From assembly GCA_009823505.1 (NCBI GenBank), contig VZQC01006250.1:378631-442630 (forward strand): DNA of 64,000 bases. The letters run 5' to 3'. Of the stretch, positions 11,871-22,912 are shown piece by piece. Each line of letters begins with the position of its first letter. Position 1 is the stretch's first letter. The position numbers and the translations under genes are program-made. The notes beneath the pieces were generated by a model. That model saw only the letters and a program-made list of their open reading frames with translations, was not told where the DNA came from and searched no databases. The DNA comes from Rhizomys pruinosus (taxonomy: Eukaryota > Chordata > Mammalia > Rodentia > Spalacidae).

Positions 11871-12089
11871 GGGTAGGAGAGATGGCCTAGCAGTTAAGAG
11901 CACTGACTGCTCTTGCAGAGGACCTGGGTTCGATCCCCAGCACCCACATGGAGGCTCAGAACCCTCTTAACTCCAGTTCCAGGGGAATCCGACACCTTCT
12001 TCTGACCTCTGTGGCATTGTACGACATGAGTGCACAAACCTACATGCAGACAGTACATTCGTACATATACAAAATTTAAAAAAAAATTA
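11871..12089 (+). mobile_element. B2 SINE, short form
   Basis: Full head (gagatggcctagcagttaag), B box ggttcgatcccc and an A-rich tail. A 16-bp target-site duplication (aaaaatagcagaaata) lies at 11855-11870 and 12090-12105. Confidence 0.97.
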
Positions 12090-12303
12090 AAAAATAGCAG
12101 AAATAAGATTTCAGTAGAAAGACTGAATGATAATCACAAGGAATTCTTTCAGAAAGCAGAATAAAGACAGAAAACAAGAAGGAAAAAAAATTCTGAAAAT
12201 TAAAGGATCCAGATGAGAAATTTACACAGGAAGAATAAAGGAAAACAAACAACCAATAACCAACCAATTCAGGGGCATTGAGGATTCATAGAAATAATCC
12301 AAG

Positions 12304-12544
12304 GGGCTGGAGAGATGGCCTAGTGGTTAAGAGCACCGACTGCTCTTGCAGAGGACCCGGGTTCAATCCCCAGCACGCACATGGTGGCTGAGAACTGTCT
12401 GTAACTCCAATTCCAGGAGAACTCCAGTTACAGGGAAATCCGACAACCTCTTCTGACTTCCGCAGCATTGCACTACACGGGTGCACAAACTTGCATGCAG
12501 ACAGTACATACACATACAAAAATAAATAAAATAAAAAAAAGAAA
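12304..12544 (+). mobile_element. B2 SINE, long form
   Basis: Flanked by a perfect 16-bp target-site duplication, atagaaataatccaag, at 12288-12303 and 12545-12560. Carries the 17-bp internal duplication (about 12402-12436). Confidence 0.97.
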
Positions 12545-12560
12545 ATAGAAATAATCCAAG

Positions 12561-13567
12561 AAAATTTCCCAGATTCACGACATTCAACTTAACTCTAGGA
12601 AGAAAAGAGCGTCAACCCAAAACATGGTTGGTCATGAGCTTTCAGGAGCGAGGTAAAGGAGGGACCCTGCAAGCACACAGAGGGAGTGCACAGATTGGGG
12701 CACTGACACAGACTGTGGTGGTATTGGGGGCACTGACACAGATTGCTGGGTTCTTGGGGCAAATGATGCCAAGCTCAGGAGTCTACACTCAGTCAAGTGA
12801 TCACTACAGATTTTCTTCAGATACTTCCACTGTATTTCTTCTGTGGGAAGTTACCAGAGGCAAAGCAGCTGACCCAACACAGTAAGGGTATATCCAGGTT
12901 GGTGACTGAGCTAGGAGCTCCTAGGTGAGCCACCCCCCAGCTCAGCTCACATGGAGACCAGCTAGTAAGTGTTTGGGAATTCTTCAGGAAGAAACACATG
13001 TGAATAAATCACAAAGACATTTGAATATTTGGGGTAGACTGTTAGAGAAAACAAAAACACAGAACCCACAGAAAAGGCAAAAAGCACAATGGGAAAATGA
13101 TTATAGTCTATTAATGTCTAGCCTTGAATAGTGTATACACAGTCCTAATATTCAGCATTAGTTATTCAGCATTAGCTCCAAGTATGGGACCTTACCCCTG
13201 GCCTGGGGGTGGGGCTGGGGAGAAGGCAGTGACCACCAGCTATAGTCCTTGGAGCTCTTCGAGGCAGGCCACAAGCATCAGAAATCTGTGGCACGGAAAA
13301 CCACCCCCTGCCATTGGGCACCTGTACTCACCTGGCTAAGGGCTGGGTAGGAACATTAGTAGAGTGTGGGCGAACAGAAGTTCACCAGGAAGTGTAGCAA
13401 GCAGGAAGTAATCAGATACCCAGGGAAGGGATCTGAGGAAAAGAGCCCAATAGACAAGTTTTCTGTAGGCCTGGGAATTGGTGTTCCTCAAGGAAGAGGT
13501 ATCTACCCTAAGATCCCCTACCATGAGATAAGGGACCAAATCCACACAGCATGTTTCTCTGGTTCCT
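12561..13567. other. Intergenic sequence, nothing recognised
   Basis: Unique-looking. A short direct repeat ggggcactgacacaga occurs at about 12696 and 12727. No gene supported. Confidence 0.45.
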
Positions 13568-13795
13568 TTTTATTTATTTTTTTTTGAGACAGGATATCAA
13601 GTGGGTCAAGCTGGCTGACAACTCACTATGTAACAAAGGAGGGCCTGTGTGATCATCCTGCCCCTCTCTCCTGAGTGCTGGGAATATACGCATGCACCAC
13701 AATGCCTGGTTTATGCAGCCCTGGGCATCGAACCCAGGACTTCATGCATGCTAGGCAAGCACTCTAGCAGCCTGGCTACACCCCAGGCCTGGCTC
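13568..13795 (-). mobile_element. B4-type SINE (B1-like plus ID-like), reverse
   Basis: A B1-like part (gagacaggatatcaagtggg through gagtgctgggaatatacgca) is followed by an ID-like reverse head (aagcactctagcagcctgg). This is the composite layout of B4 elements. Confidence 0.8.
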
Positions 13796-14052
13796 CAGGC
13801 TTAGCCCCCATTTCTCAGTGTTGTCTTTTGTTATCTCTCACCTTTGACTTTGCTGACAATCTCTTCTTACTGTAATTCATACCTTCCCTTAGTACCCCAT
13901 TCTTCTTTGATTTTCTATCTCCCTATCCCCTTGATGAGAGATTTTAGGGTCCTCTGGGGGGGCAGTTAAAATTCAGGTAGTGGCCATGGCTCTTAAGAAT
14001 TCCTACCTACCTAGAGGGTATGTAGGTAGGTGAGACAGGAATACTGTTAAAA

Positions 14053-14098
14053 AACATGAAGATATAGTAATAAAAACCATGAAGATATAGTAATAATC
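14053..14098. repeat. Tandem duplication, 23-bp unit
   Basis: catgaagatatagtaata occurs twice in a row, with small flanking differences. Confidence 0.85.
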
Positions 14099-14204
14099 AC
14101 TATGATCAATTACAAAATCAGCATGGTTAAAGACCCAGGATTAAGGGTGCTGGCCCAGTCAGTAACCAGCAGGTGGATCATTTGTACAACTCTAATGGTG
14201 CCTG

Positions 14205-14443
14205 AACTTGCTGGATAACTAGTATGGCTAACTGGTAATCTTCAAGCTTAGTAAGACTGTCTCAAAAAATAAGGTAGACAGTGTTAGAGGAGGCCATTTG
14301 ATAGCAACCTCTGGCCTCCATACACACACAGACACACAGATACACAGACATAAAAAAGCAGGCACTCATTGTCAAATATACCACATACACATATACACAT
14401 ACACATATAGACACACACACACACATACACACACACACACGAC
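14205..14443 (+). mobile_element. Diverged B4/RSINE-type SINE with CA-rich tail
   Basis: The end acctctggcctccatacac followed by a degenerate (CA)n tract (14319-14442) is the tail of a diverged tRNA-derived SINE. The upstream border is unclear. Confidence 0.5.
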
Positions 14444-14892
14444 TGGCCATGTACTTGCTTTCATTAGGGGCAAAAGATAGGCTAACTTTCTAGTAGCTTG
14501 ATCTCCAAACTGAATACAGGTACTCTGAAGACTATAATCCTAGTCATAAGATTCTGTTATGTATTAATGACTCCACCAAGCAGGAAAAGCTTTCCAATGA
14601 CATATAGGCTAAAACTTAAAAACGTATGGGTCAATAGAAATGAGATCAAAATATAAGAGGCACGATGTTCCTCATAGGCAACACGATGCAAGTAGCAGTT
14701 AAAGCAAAGTGACAACCAGAGCTTAAGGTTCACTATCTAATATTCAGCAGCACCTTCAGGTTTTTAAGACCAGTTAATAATTTCGTGTAAAAAAATTTTA
14801 CAATAGTACTGACAAATGTTTAATGAAAAAATATGAAAGTTTTAGTCAATAGTTATGAATACATCAATTAGAAATTAATATATTTTGATAAT
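14444..14892. other. Intergenic sequence, nothing recognised
   Basis: AT-rich unique-looking sequence without a supported feature. Confidence 0.45.
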
Positions 14893-15070
14893 CATTGTCT
14901 GCCTGTGTTTAAGTGCACCTGTGTCGGGAAGTTCCCATGGAAGTCGGAAGAAGCTGTTGGATTCCCCTAGAACTAGATAGAGTTAGCAACTGTTGTCAGC
15001 TGCCATGTGCGTGCTGGGAACTGAACCCAGGTCCTCTGTAAGAGCAGCCAGTGCTCTTAAGCTATCCCCC
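14893..15070 (-). mobile_element. B2/B3-type SINE, reverse, diverged
   Basis: Contains tgttggattcccctagaact and the reverse B-box region gaactgaacccaggtcctct. The head end is replaced by a C-rich run. Confidence 0.75.
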
Positions 15071-15141
15071 CCCCACACACACAAACATTGCTTATTTTTG
15101 AGAATTTCATACAGGTGAATAATGTGCTTTGATCAAATCCA

Positions 15142-15320
15142 CACCCCATCCTTTCCCCTCCAGCCCCTCCTGTTACTCCCACTGCACCCCATCCTTTCCC
15201 TCCCCTCTATCCCCTCCTGTCACTCCCACCGCACCCCATCCTTTCCCTCCCCTCTATCCCCTCCTGTTACTCCCACCGCACCCCATCCTTTCCCTCCCCT
15301 CTATCCCCTCCCGTCACTTC
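15142..15320. repeat. 47-bp C/T-rich minisatellite, about 3.7 copies
   Basis: caccccatcc recurs at 15142, 15185, 15232 and 15279, with spacings of 43, 47 and 47. Units contain ctttccctcccctctatccc. Confidence 0.95.
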
Positions 15321-15354
15321 TGTCACTTTTCCCTTCCGACTTCATGTGCTCTCT

Positions 15355-15416
15355 TTTTTTTTTTTTTTTGCGGTTCTCAGCCTCAGCCTTTAACGGCTGC
15401 GCTATCCCTCCAGCCC
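15355..15416 (-). mobile_element. Mini-SINE, 47-nt core, copy 1
   Basis: A T15 tract (reverse poly(A)) is followed by a 47-nt core at 15370-15416. The duplication atgtgctctct at 15344-15354 and 15417-15427 marks it as a separate insertion. On the sense strand it begins gggctggagggatagcgcag and ends gaggctgagaaccgc. The start and the end both resemble B2, with the middle missing. A pol III A box (TAGCGCAGCCG) fits; a good B box is absent. Confidence 0.85.
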
Positions 15417-15427
15417 ATGTGCTCTCT

Positions 15428-16191
15428 CTTTTTAAAACTCCACTGAGTCCACTAAGTGTTGCTTGCACATACATGGGTGGGGACCATCTGCTGGAGCATG
15501 TGTCAGGGGCCACATGCCTGAAGAAAACAGATCCTCCCCCAGCAGCCATCGATTTCCAACAGGCCCCAGCTAGGGGTGGGACTTGAATACACCCCTCCCC
15601 GCCATGCTGGTCCCCAAATGGCTTGATCTTGTGCAAGTCTTGTGCCTGTAGCCACTGCTGTGAGTCCTTGTGTGGAAAGGCCCCGTCCTATCTGGAAAAC
15701 AATGTTTTGCTTCAGACAACCACTGGCTCTGTCACTTAAAATCTTTCTACTCCGTCTTCCCTGATGATCCCTGGGCCCTGGGAGGAGGAAGCAGGCTACA
15801 GATGTTCCATTTAGAGCCAACTCCTCCACAGTCTCTTATTCTCTTCACACTGACTGACACCTCAGAGAGTCTGTCCTGGCCCCCACATCTGCACAGGTAT
15901 ACCTGTTGTACCCTGGCTTTTGATCCTGACATCAGCTCCTAGGTGTAGCACACAGAACTTTTTCAAGAACCTTCAGGTACCAAATTTTAGCTGAATATTT
16001 TTAACATCTGAGTCTCTGTGTTAAGCAACATCTGTTGCAGAAAGAAACTTCTCTGATGAGGGATGCACTAATCTGTGGGCATAAAGATAAGAACTTAGGG
16101 GCCAGTTTAAAACTATGTCCACTTAGTAAAAAAATAGTCTTACATTCTCCCCTTGGGCCTATGACCTGGACAGCCATTTAGTAATGACTGA
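15428..16191. other. Intergenic sequence, nothing recognised
   Basis: Overlapping frames on both strands (15503-15829 minus, 15670-15942 plus) show no recognised protein family. No repeats assigned. Confidence 0.4.
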
Positions 16192-16319
16192 ATACAGATG
16201 GTCTCAATTCCCCATAAAGACAAACAGATCAGCAGATTGCATTAGAAAACAGGATCCATCTTTTTGTTAATTTCAAGAAACACACCAAACCATCAATGAT
16301 AGATACCACCTTAAGGCAG

Positions 16320-16681
16320 TGTGGTGGTTTGAATGAGAATGTCCCCCATAGGCTCCAAATATTTGGACATTTTGTCCCCAGTTTGTGGAGCCGTTTTGGG
16401 AGGTTTAGAAGGTGTGGCCGTGCTGGAGGAAGCACGTCACTGGGGGCGGGCTTAGAGAGTTCTTAAAGCTTTGCTAATCTCCAGTCTCTCCCTGCTTCCT
16501 GTGCCTGCTGAAAGATGTGAGCCCCAGCTTTCTACTCCGGCTCCTGCACCTCCTGCTACCACACCTCCCCACTGTGATGGACTCTAACTCTCCTGGAACA
16601 GTAAGCTCAAATAAAGTCTTCCTTTTATAAGTTCCCTTGGTCATGGTGGTTCTATCACAGCAACAGAAAAATTGCTAATAT
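16320..16681 (+). repeat. LTR-like rodent repeat inserted in L1
   Basis: Starts gtggtggtttgaatgagaat and contains AATAAA at about 16610 followed by ttataagttcccttggtcat. This is a common rodent repeat of MaLR/LTR appearance, but the family name is not certain. L1 sequence continues on both sides. Confidence 0.65.
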
Positions 16682-17577
16682 AGGAGGTATTCCAAGCAAA
16701 TGGATCAAGAAACAAGTAGCCATTATAATGTCTGACAAAATAAAGTTCAAAACTAGTCAGAAGAGATACAGATATGCACTAACACAGGTGCATCCAATTT
16801 CATAAAGGAAACACTAGTAGATCTAAAACATGTATTAACTCCAGCACACTGATAGTTGGTAACCTCAATACCCCACTCTTACCACATCCTAGTGAGGTCA
16901 TCTGGACAAAAACTAAACAGAGAAACAATGGAGTTAAATGACATCATAAATCAAATAGACCTAACAGGCACCTATAGAATATTCCACCCAAACATCAAGG
17001 AACACACACTTTTTTCTCAGCAGCCCAGGGTGGAACTTGTTCCCAAATTTACCACGTATTAGAACACAAAGCAAGTCTCAATAAATAGAGGGAAATTGAA
17101 ATAACAGCCTGTATTCTATCTGACCACATCAGAAAAAAAGTAGATACCAAGAGCAATAGAAACTAAGTACAAATTCATGGAAACTATACAACTCACTACT
17201 GAGTGATAACTGGGTCAAGAAATCGAGATGGAAATAAAGAATTCCTAGAGCTCAATGAAAATGAAGGCATGTCACACTAAAACCTATGAAGAGAATGAGA
17301 CAGTCCTAGGAGAAGAGTTTACAGCACTCAGTGCCTACATCAAAAAATTTGAGTGATCTCAAATTATTAACTTAATAATGCCCGAAGGCCCTAGGAAAAG
17401 AAGAACAAACACTATCAAAATCAGGGCTGAAATTAGTGAAATAGAAACACAAAAATAGTGAAAAAAAAACCAATGAAATAAAGAGCTGGTTAGTTGAAAA
17501 GATTAACAAGACTGACAAATCTTTAGTCAAATTAACCAAAAGAAAGAGAGAAGAACCAAATTAATAAAATTAGAGAT

Positions 17578-18117
17578 GAGAGCGCACGTGGGAGCTGAAG
17601 TAGTGGCCACAGCAGTCAGAGCAGGACAGCTGCGACGGAGGCCATGGACGGTCAGCACTGGCTGCCTCTGGAGGCCAACCATGAGGTCACCAACCAATTT
17701 CTCAGACACTTAGGCCTGCATCCTAACTGGCGGTTTGTTGAGGTGTATGGGATGGATCCTGAACTTCTTAGCATGGTACCAAGACCAGTATGTGCAGTGT
17801 TACGTGTCTTCCCCATTACAGAAAAGTACGAAGTATTCCGAACAGAAGAGGAATTAAAAATAAAATCTCAGGGACAAGATGTTACATCATCAATATATTT
17901 CATGAAGCAAGCCATCAGCAACACCTGTGGAACAACTGGATTGATCCATGCCATTGTGAACAACAAAGACGAGATGTACTTTGAATCTGGATCGACCTTG
18001 AAAAAGTTCCCGGAGGAGTCTGTGTCAGTGAGCCCTGCAGAATGAGCCAAATAACTGGAGAACTATGACACAATTTGAGTTCCTCATGAGACCATTGCCC
18101 ATGAAGGTCAGACTGAG
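17578..18117 (+). pseudogene. Uchl3: Uchl3 processed retrocopy, 5' half only
   Basis: An intronless copy of Uchl3 mRNA. UCHL3 is a ubiquitin C-terminal hydrolase of about 230 residues that cleaves ubiquitin and NEDD8 adducts in the cytosol. The match starts in the 5' UTR; the ATG is at 17644, with [14 protein letters not shown] and [15 protein letters not shown] following. The catalytic Cys95 (codon 17926-17928) and the oxyanion Gln six residues before it are kept. The frame is broken by three stops at codons that should be Arg134, Tyr137 and Arg145, two of them of the CGA-to-TGA type. Homology ends after the codon for about residue 158, so the catalytic His and Asp are absent. Reading through the intron positions without a break shows it is processed. 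It is not expected to be an active enzyme. Mouse has a separate Uchl3-derived retrogene (Uchl4); whether this is related cannot be told here. Confidence 0.9.
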
Positions 18118-18959
18118 ATGCTGTGAAGATATATACGCTTATTGAGATAGTTGCCCCAAATACCTAGGTAACAAATGAAAAAAGAAGCAGTGTTTGATCA
18201 CCTTTTGTAAGAACAAAATACAAATTTTAACAAATTATGAAGACAAAGAGTTGTATGCTGTTATGAGTCCTTGAAGTCCTTATGTGCAGCCCCAGAGGTA
18301 GAACCCACACCCACTCTCCCCAGATCTCATTGGGTACTTAGGAGCTTGAGTGCAGGCCAGGCAGGAAAGAGCCCTAAGGTGAAGGCTTAGAGGAAGGGAG
18401 CAGTGAGTGGTCACTGAGGGAAGACACGGAGCCTGTTCTCTCCTGTAGAACAAAGCCAAAAGAACTTGGAAGAAAAAAACCCTTTCAGGGGAGGTGGTTT
18501 CCTTCCTGGGATCTCACTGTGAGATCCTCTAGTACTGGAAGGGATCCTTGAGAAAGCCCTGTCCTTGATACATAAGGACAAATGACCTACCTGTTTAGAA
18601 GTTGAACCAGAACAAATAATGGCTTTATATTGCCACCATTAGACCAAAAAGCATCGTAAATAAGTACTAAAAGTATGAAGCTGAGCCAGTAGCATGAAGA
18701 AAGAGCTCCGAGGCAGTGAGCAAAAGCCTAAAGCTGTTTATAGATCAAGAACATTGAAAAAGAAGTACGCACCCTTAGCGCAAGGGTAGGGATAACAAAA
18801 GTGAAGTCCGAACAGCTCACTCTGCATAGATTAGACTCAGACTAAGATTCTGACAGGGCATACCCATTCCTAGATAAAAATACTATTTATCTCTGTTTCC
18901 AATGCTGCACAAGATGTCCAGTTTTCAATCCCAGATTGCAAGATAAAGAAGAAAACTAA

Positions 18960-19194
18960 AACATCAACATTCTGTCAAGACACAAAGCAACCAACAGACT
19001 TCAGCTTAGATTTGATGCAGATGTTGAAACTGTAAAAGAATGTGAAGTAATGACAGTGAAGATTCAAGTAGACGAGGTGGACCCCATATACCAACAGATA
19101 GAGACTGTCAGTATATTGGAAACTAGAAGACTTCATATGGAAATGCTAGTATTGAAAAACAGTACCCCTGGGAAGGTGTCAGTTCCATGGTGGG
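18960..19194 (+). pseudogene. Coding-like open stretch of unknown origin inside the retroposed insert
   Basis: One plus-strand frame is open here and includes RFDADVETVKECEVMTVKIQ, then VDEVDPIYQQIE. The composition is protein-like (charged, no repeats), but I do not recognise the family. Upstream the frame is closed by a stop at 18957-18959. It could be the remnant of a second gene in a chimeric transcript, or chance. Confidence 0.25.
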
Positions 19195-19239
19195 ACAGGC
19201 CATGGTGAGAGTACATGTGCTCGCTTGCGGTCAACAGTA

Positions 19240-19765
19240 ATAGCCCAGGGACATATGTCAGAGAGTGAAATTCTGATTCAGTCAATGCAACATATCATTT
19301 AAATAGGCAGTGTAACATCTCCTCCCAGCAGCCAGTTGCAGACCCTTGACATTGTCACATGTCCTCCCAGCTCGGTGGCTTGTATACAGAGAAGCCTTGT
19401 GATCTGGTGAGAGTGATCTCAAAACATGCGAGCTGAAGTGCTAGCAAACGCATACCCAGGCTTATGCATGCCCACATCTCCCCCTTTTTGTTTTGTCCTC
19501 ATAAACTCAGAGGGTGCATGGCCAAATGGCCATGACTGCTTTGCAAAAGCTCTAAGACTGATCGATACCTAAATAAAAACCAAACGCAGGGTGAAACAAT
19601 TATGAAACATAAGCAATAAACATAGGTAATACTCACATATAATCTATTAGAAAGCATCTATGCCCAACTCTTATACAACCCAGGGTTCCCTAGTCCAGTT
19701 GGAGAGGTTTGCATACACAGGCATGCAGATTAAATAAAAGTCCAGTCCATAAAAAATAAATAAAT
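19240..19765 (+). repeat. Possible endogenous-retrovirus (LTR) fragment
   Basis: The stretch around 19478-19500 (acatctccccctttttgttt) followed by a short sequence leading to AATAAA resembles the 3' regions of rodent ERVK-type elements. No coding capacity is visible. The family is uncertain and the boundaries are approximate. Confidence 0.3.
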
Positions 19766-19861
19766 AAAATAACTTTAGAGATAAAAAGGGAGACACTACA
19801 ACAGACACTGGGGAAATTCAGAGAATCATCAGGGCATACCTTAAAAAGTTATATTTATGGG

Positions 19862-20115
19862 GGCTGGAGAGATAGCCTAGCGGTTAAGAGCACCGACGCT
19901 CTTGCAGAGGACCCGGGTTCGATCCCCAGCACCCACATGGCGGCTAAGAACCGTCTGTAACTCCAATTCCAGGAGAACTCCAGTTCCAGGGGAATCCGAG
20001 ACCCTCTTCTGACCTCCGCGGCACTGCACGACACGGGTGCACAGACCTGCATGCAGACAATACATTCCTCATACACATACAAAATAAAAAAAAAAAAAAC
20101 AAAAAAATTAAAAAA
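19862..20115 (+). mobile_element. B2 SINE, long form
   Basis: A complete head and B box, the 17-bp internal duplication (19959-19993) and an A-rich tail. aaaagttatatttatg precedes it and aaaagttatatgta follows the adjacent B1 at 20286, so one duplication flanks the B2-B1 pair. Confidence 0.95.
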
Positions 20116-20138
20116 AAAAAAAAAGTTTAATTAACACC

Positions 20139-20290
20139 AGGTGGGGTGGTGCACGCCTTTAATCCCAGCCTCAGGAGGCAGAAGGCGAGATCTCTGTGAG
20201 TTCAGCCTGGTCTACAAAGTGAGTTCTAGAACAGCTGGGGCTTCAGGGACCCTGTCTCCCAAAAGACCAAAAAAAAAAAAAAAAAAAAAA
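20139..20290 (+). mobile_element. B1 SINE
   Basis: ggtggtgcacgcctttaatc through gagttctagaacagctgggg to an A20 tail. It lies directly after the B2 tail. Confidence 0.92.
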
Positions 20291-20350
20291 GTTATATGTA
20301 CAATCTTTTAAGTTGAAATTGGTAAATTTTCAGAAGATAAACTGTATTAC

Positions 20351-21364
20351 TCTTATGCAACCAATAGAATTTCCCGCAGCATGTGTTCAAAACAGAAATA
20401 CACACCACTACCTTATCCCCAAACTAGAATTAGAATGTAACATATTCTATTCATTTTTTATTGATGTTTTGTGTATCTCAGACATCATCTTTCAATTCAG
20501 TTCAGGCATATCCCCTTACAAGGCTGGCAGGCGAGCGAGCCAGCGAGCTGCTCTCCTGGAGTGATGCTTATTTTGCACAGCCCAAATCATTTCTAGAACA
20601 TGCTACTTTCACGGTACACTGATATAGAAAGTCTTAGGAAAACCAAATTATCTCTAGTAGTCCTTCAGCCCTTCAAGTGAGACCAGTCAGCTAACTCCCA
20701 TGAAGCCACACTGACACAGGTAGACACGGACATGCCCAAACCAGACGTCCTTGAGGAAGAGAAACCCTGGAATACCTCCTCGTGATGCTTGCTCAAAGCC
20801 TGCTCTACTCTCATCTTTCTTCTGGCTTACACTGTCTTGTGCTATCTCCTCTTCACCACCAAATTTATCTTCTGTAACTCAAGTGGCTCTTGAAATCCCC
20901 TTCTTCCAAGAAGTCCCCCATGACTTGTTGGAAGCTGTCCTTGAACTCACTCATTTGGGTATGGGGCTTTCATGCCACTGCTCTTCATTCTCCCAGCCAT
21001 AAAAAACACTCAGCTGTCCCTATGTTGCCAGGTTTGATTAGGTCTGCCACTTACTGTGCTCTCTCAGAACTGTGTCCTTGGTGGAAGGGTGGCAAAGCTA
21101 CCCTGAACTGGGAGGAAAGAATGGGCAGTGGTGAAATTCAGGGCCAGGAAGCCAGACACTGAGTGGAAACATGGGTCCCGCCCCCTCCCAGCTCCCTCTA
21201 GGCCTGAATCCTCACGTGCTGAATGCAGAGGAAGTTGGCCCACCTATGCTTGAGGCTGTCCAAACCTGGGGCCAGAATGAGGTAGTTCAGTAGCCATGGC
21301 AACCTCCTAATAACCAGAACTAACAAGAGACTCGATGAATGCTCTGAAACAATGAAGAGACAAA
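20351..21364. other. Sequence downstream of the Exoc2 3' end, nothing recognised
   Basis: Unique-looking, with a short GC-rich patch at 20524-20560 (aggcgagcgagccagcgagc). No gene found; Irf4 is not in the window. Confidence 0.45.
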
Positions 21365-22912
21365 CACAGCAGAATTGAATTATTTATTTTGAGTGTTAAT
21401 ATTAGACATATAAACAATTATAGAGCTAACAGTCAAATAAAGACAGGAGAAAAATGTCAACTAAATTACATCTTAGGGTGAAGAAAGATTGTTGGCTCTA
21501 TGCACTCTATATATATTTAAGTAACAAAGTGTTCAGAGCTTGTTTTGTAATTTAGTTCATGGTTAGGTTAGGCATAATGGTTAACACACTGCAGGGAGAC
21601 AATATGATACACACTTAACAGATTCATCAAGCACATTCATAAAAGATTAAACTTTCACTTCCAGTTACTCTGATTTTCCTCCTAGATGTCAAATGAAAAA
21701 GCACATTTACTAACTTCAAATAATCAACGCTGTATATGATACATGGTGTCCTCTGAAATTACTTGAAGTAAGAGTGGCATTAATTTCATCATTGAAAAAG
21801 AGGGTTCTATTGTCCATGCACACTCTTGAAGGGCCTGGCATGTAAACCCTAACAGAAGCCCAGGATAGATGGACTGAGGCGAGGAGTGCTGGGGTCACAA
21901 TGACCCAAATCTGCTGCTCAGGCCAGTCACCAGTGAGTCACTGCCTGGTGACCTGGGGCGCCTTGGATCTTTACAAAACACAGCCTGTGCCAAGCAGCAC
22001 TTCCAGCTATGAAGCAAGCTACTTCCAAGGGTGGAAGGTGGCAGGGGGAGCAGAATGCTAGAGAGAGAATTGGTCAGACTTGAGAAGGAGTGCTGCCCAT
22101 CCTGGAAGCCTAGCTGGATCTTCAGGCTGCACTGAAGAGCACGGGCTTCCAGAAGGCTTCCATAGGGCTTCCATAGGGCCTGTGGGTGGGATCAGACCTT
22201 GGGCACCACACTCTGTACACAGGTCCCTGTGAGCCCTCAAATACGATGCAGTGGTCAAGTTAAGTATGAATGAAAATGAGAAGTTTCAGGGAAAAGGTGC
22301 TCAATATTTAGCACTGAGAAAAATTAAAATCAGACAATAAAATGCAGAGTACATTTATGGGCATCTGGGTCAGGAATTATCCAAATTTTAACATTTGAAA
22401 TGCAGACTGTTTTTAAAACCAACCAAACAAACAAAAAAACAACTACCCACTTAAATTAGGAGAAGAAACGAAGTTTCTGAAGTTTACGATGAGGCTCCAC
22501 AGCTGTGACTTGAGATCTCTCTTCAAATGTCTCCTGTGTGCTAGAAATCGCCAACACCAAAGCCTCTAAATAGACACCAAGAAGCACTTTCACACAGACC
22601 ATGGGCCACTTCAGAACACACTGGAGAAACCCCCTGAAACTCACACCAGGCAGCACTAAGCTAAGACAAAATATATTTAAAAAGTATGCTAAACTGCCTT
22701 ACAGGACCAAAGTGTATACCAACAAAAACTCTGATTCTTGGATGTTTTAAATAGGGGTGCTTCATAAGTTGAAATTAACTTTCTATACTACCAAGCTGGG
22801 GGAGAAGGGAGAAGTCGCAAACTCCGAGTGTGAAGAGCAGATACCCTTCCACTTGGGGAAGTGGACAGCGCCACACGTGCCATCTCCTTGGCTGCCCTTC
22901 CCCAACAGGCGT
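21365..22912 (-). other. Exoc2: Exoc2 3' UTR
   Basis: About 1.55 kb separates the stop codon from the only AATAAA on the minus strand below it. The segment is free of recognisable B1 or B2 elements, unlike its surroundings, as expected for a constrained UTR. At about 22150-22180 there is a small tandem duplication of an 11-12 base unit containing ggcttccatag. The 3' end is inferred from the signal alone. Confidence 0.7.
21383..21388 (-). promoter_or_regulatory. Exoc2: Exoc2 poly(A) signal AATAAA
   Basis: A canonical AATAAA on the minus strand, the only one seen between the stop codon and about 21365. Cleavage is expected 15-25 bases downstream, near 21360-21370. It is inferred from sequence only. 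Confidence 0.65.

Larger units (their letters stand above)
17578..19770 (+). mobile_element. 2.2-kb retroposed insert carrying the Uchl3 segment
   Basis: The L1 ORF2 sequence stops at 17577 (attagagatga) and resumes at about 19772 (ctttagagataaaaaggg), so everything between is one insertion. The repeated ttagagat at both edges looks like a target-site duplication of about 11-13 bases. The right end has an A-rich tail (about 19750-19770) and an AATAAA at about 19733, roughly 15 bases before the tail, as in an L1-mobilised polyadenylated RNA. Only the first 540 bases are Uchl3. The remaining 1.65 kb is unidentified apart from a coding-like stretch and an ERV-like stretch. Confidence 0.65.
16192..20350 (+). 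mobile_element. Old L1 ORF2 fragment, split by nested insertions
   Basis: L1 ORF2 endonuclease-region sequence appears in order in pieces: about 16192-16319, 16682-17577, about 19772-19861, and probably 20290-20350. It includes tcaataccccactct and the stretch equivalent to the FFERINKID..LIKKKREKN region at 17480-17577. Many stops and frameshifts show it is dead. The gaps are filled by an LTR-like repeat, the Uchl3-containing insert and a B2-B1 pair. Confidence 0.8.

Noticed and set aside
1..21364. Exons of Irf4, expected next to Exoc2 in human and mouse
   Set aside because: No DNA-binding-domain or C-terminal IRF-like peptide was found on either strand, so it must lie outside the window.
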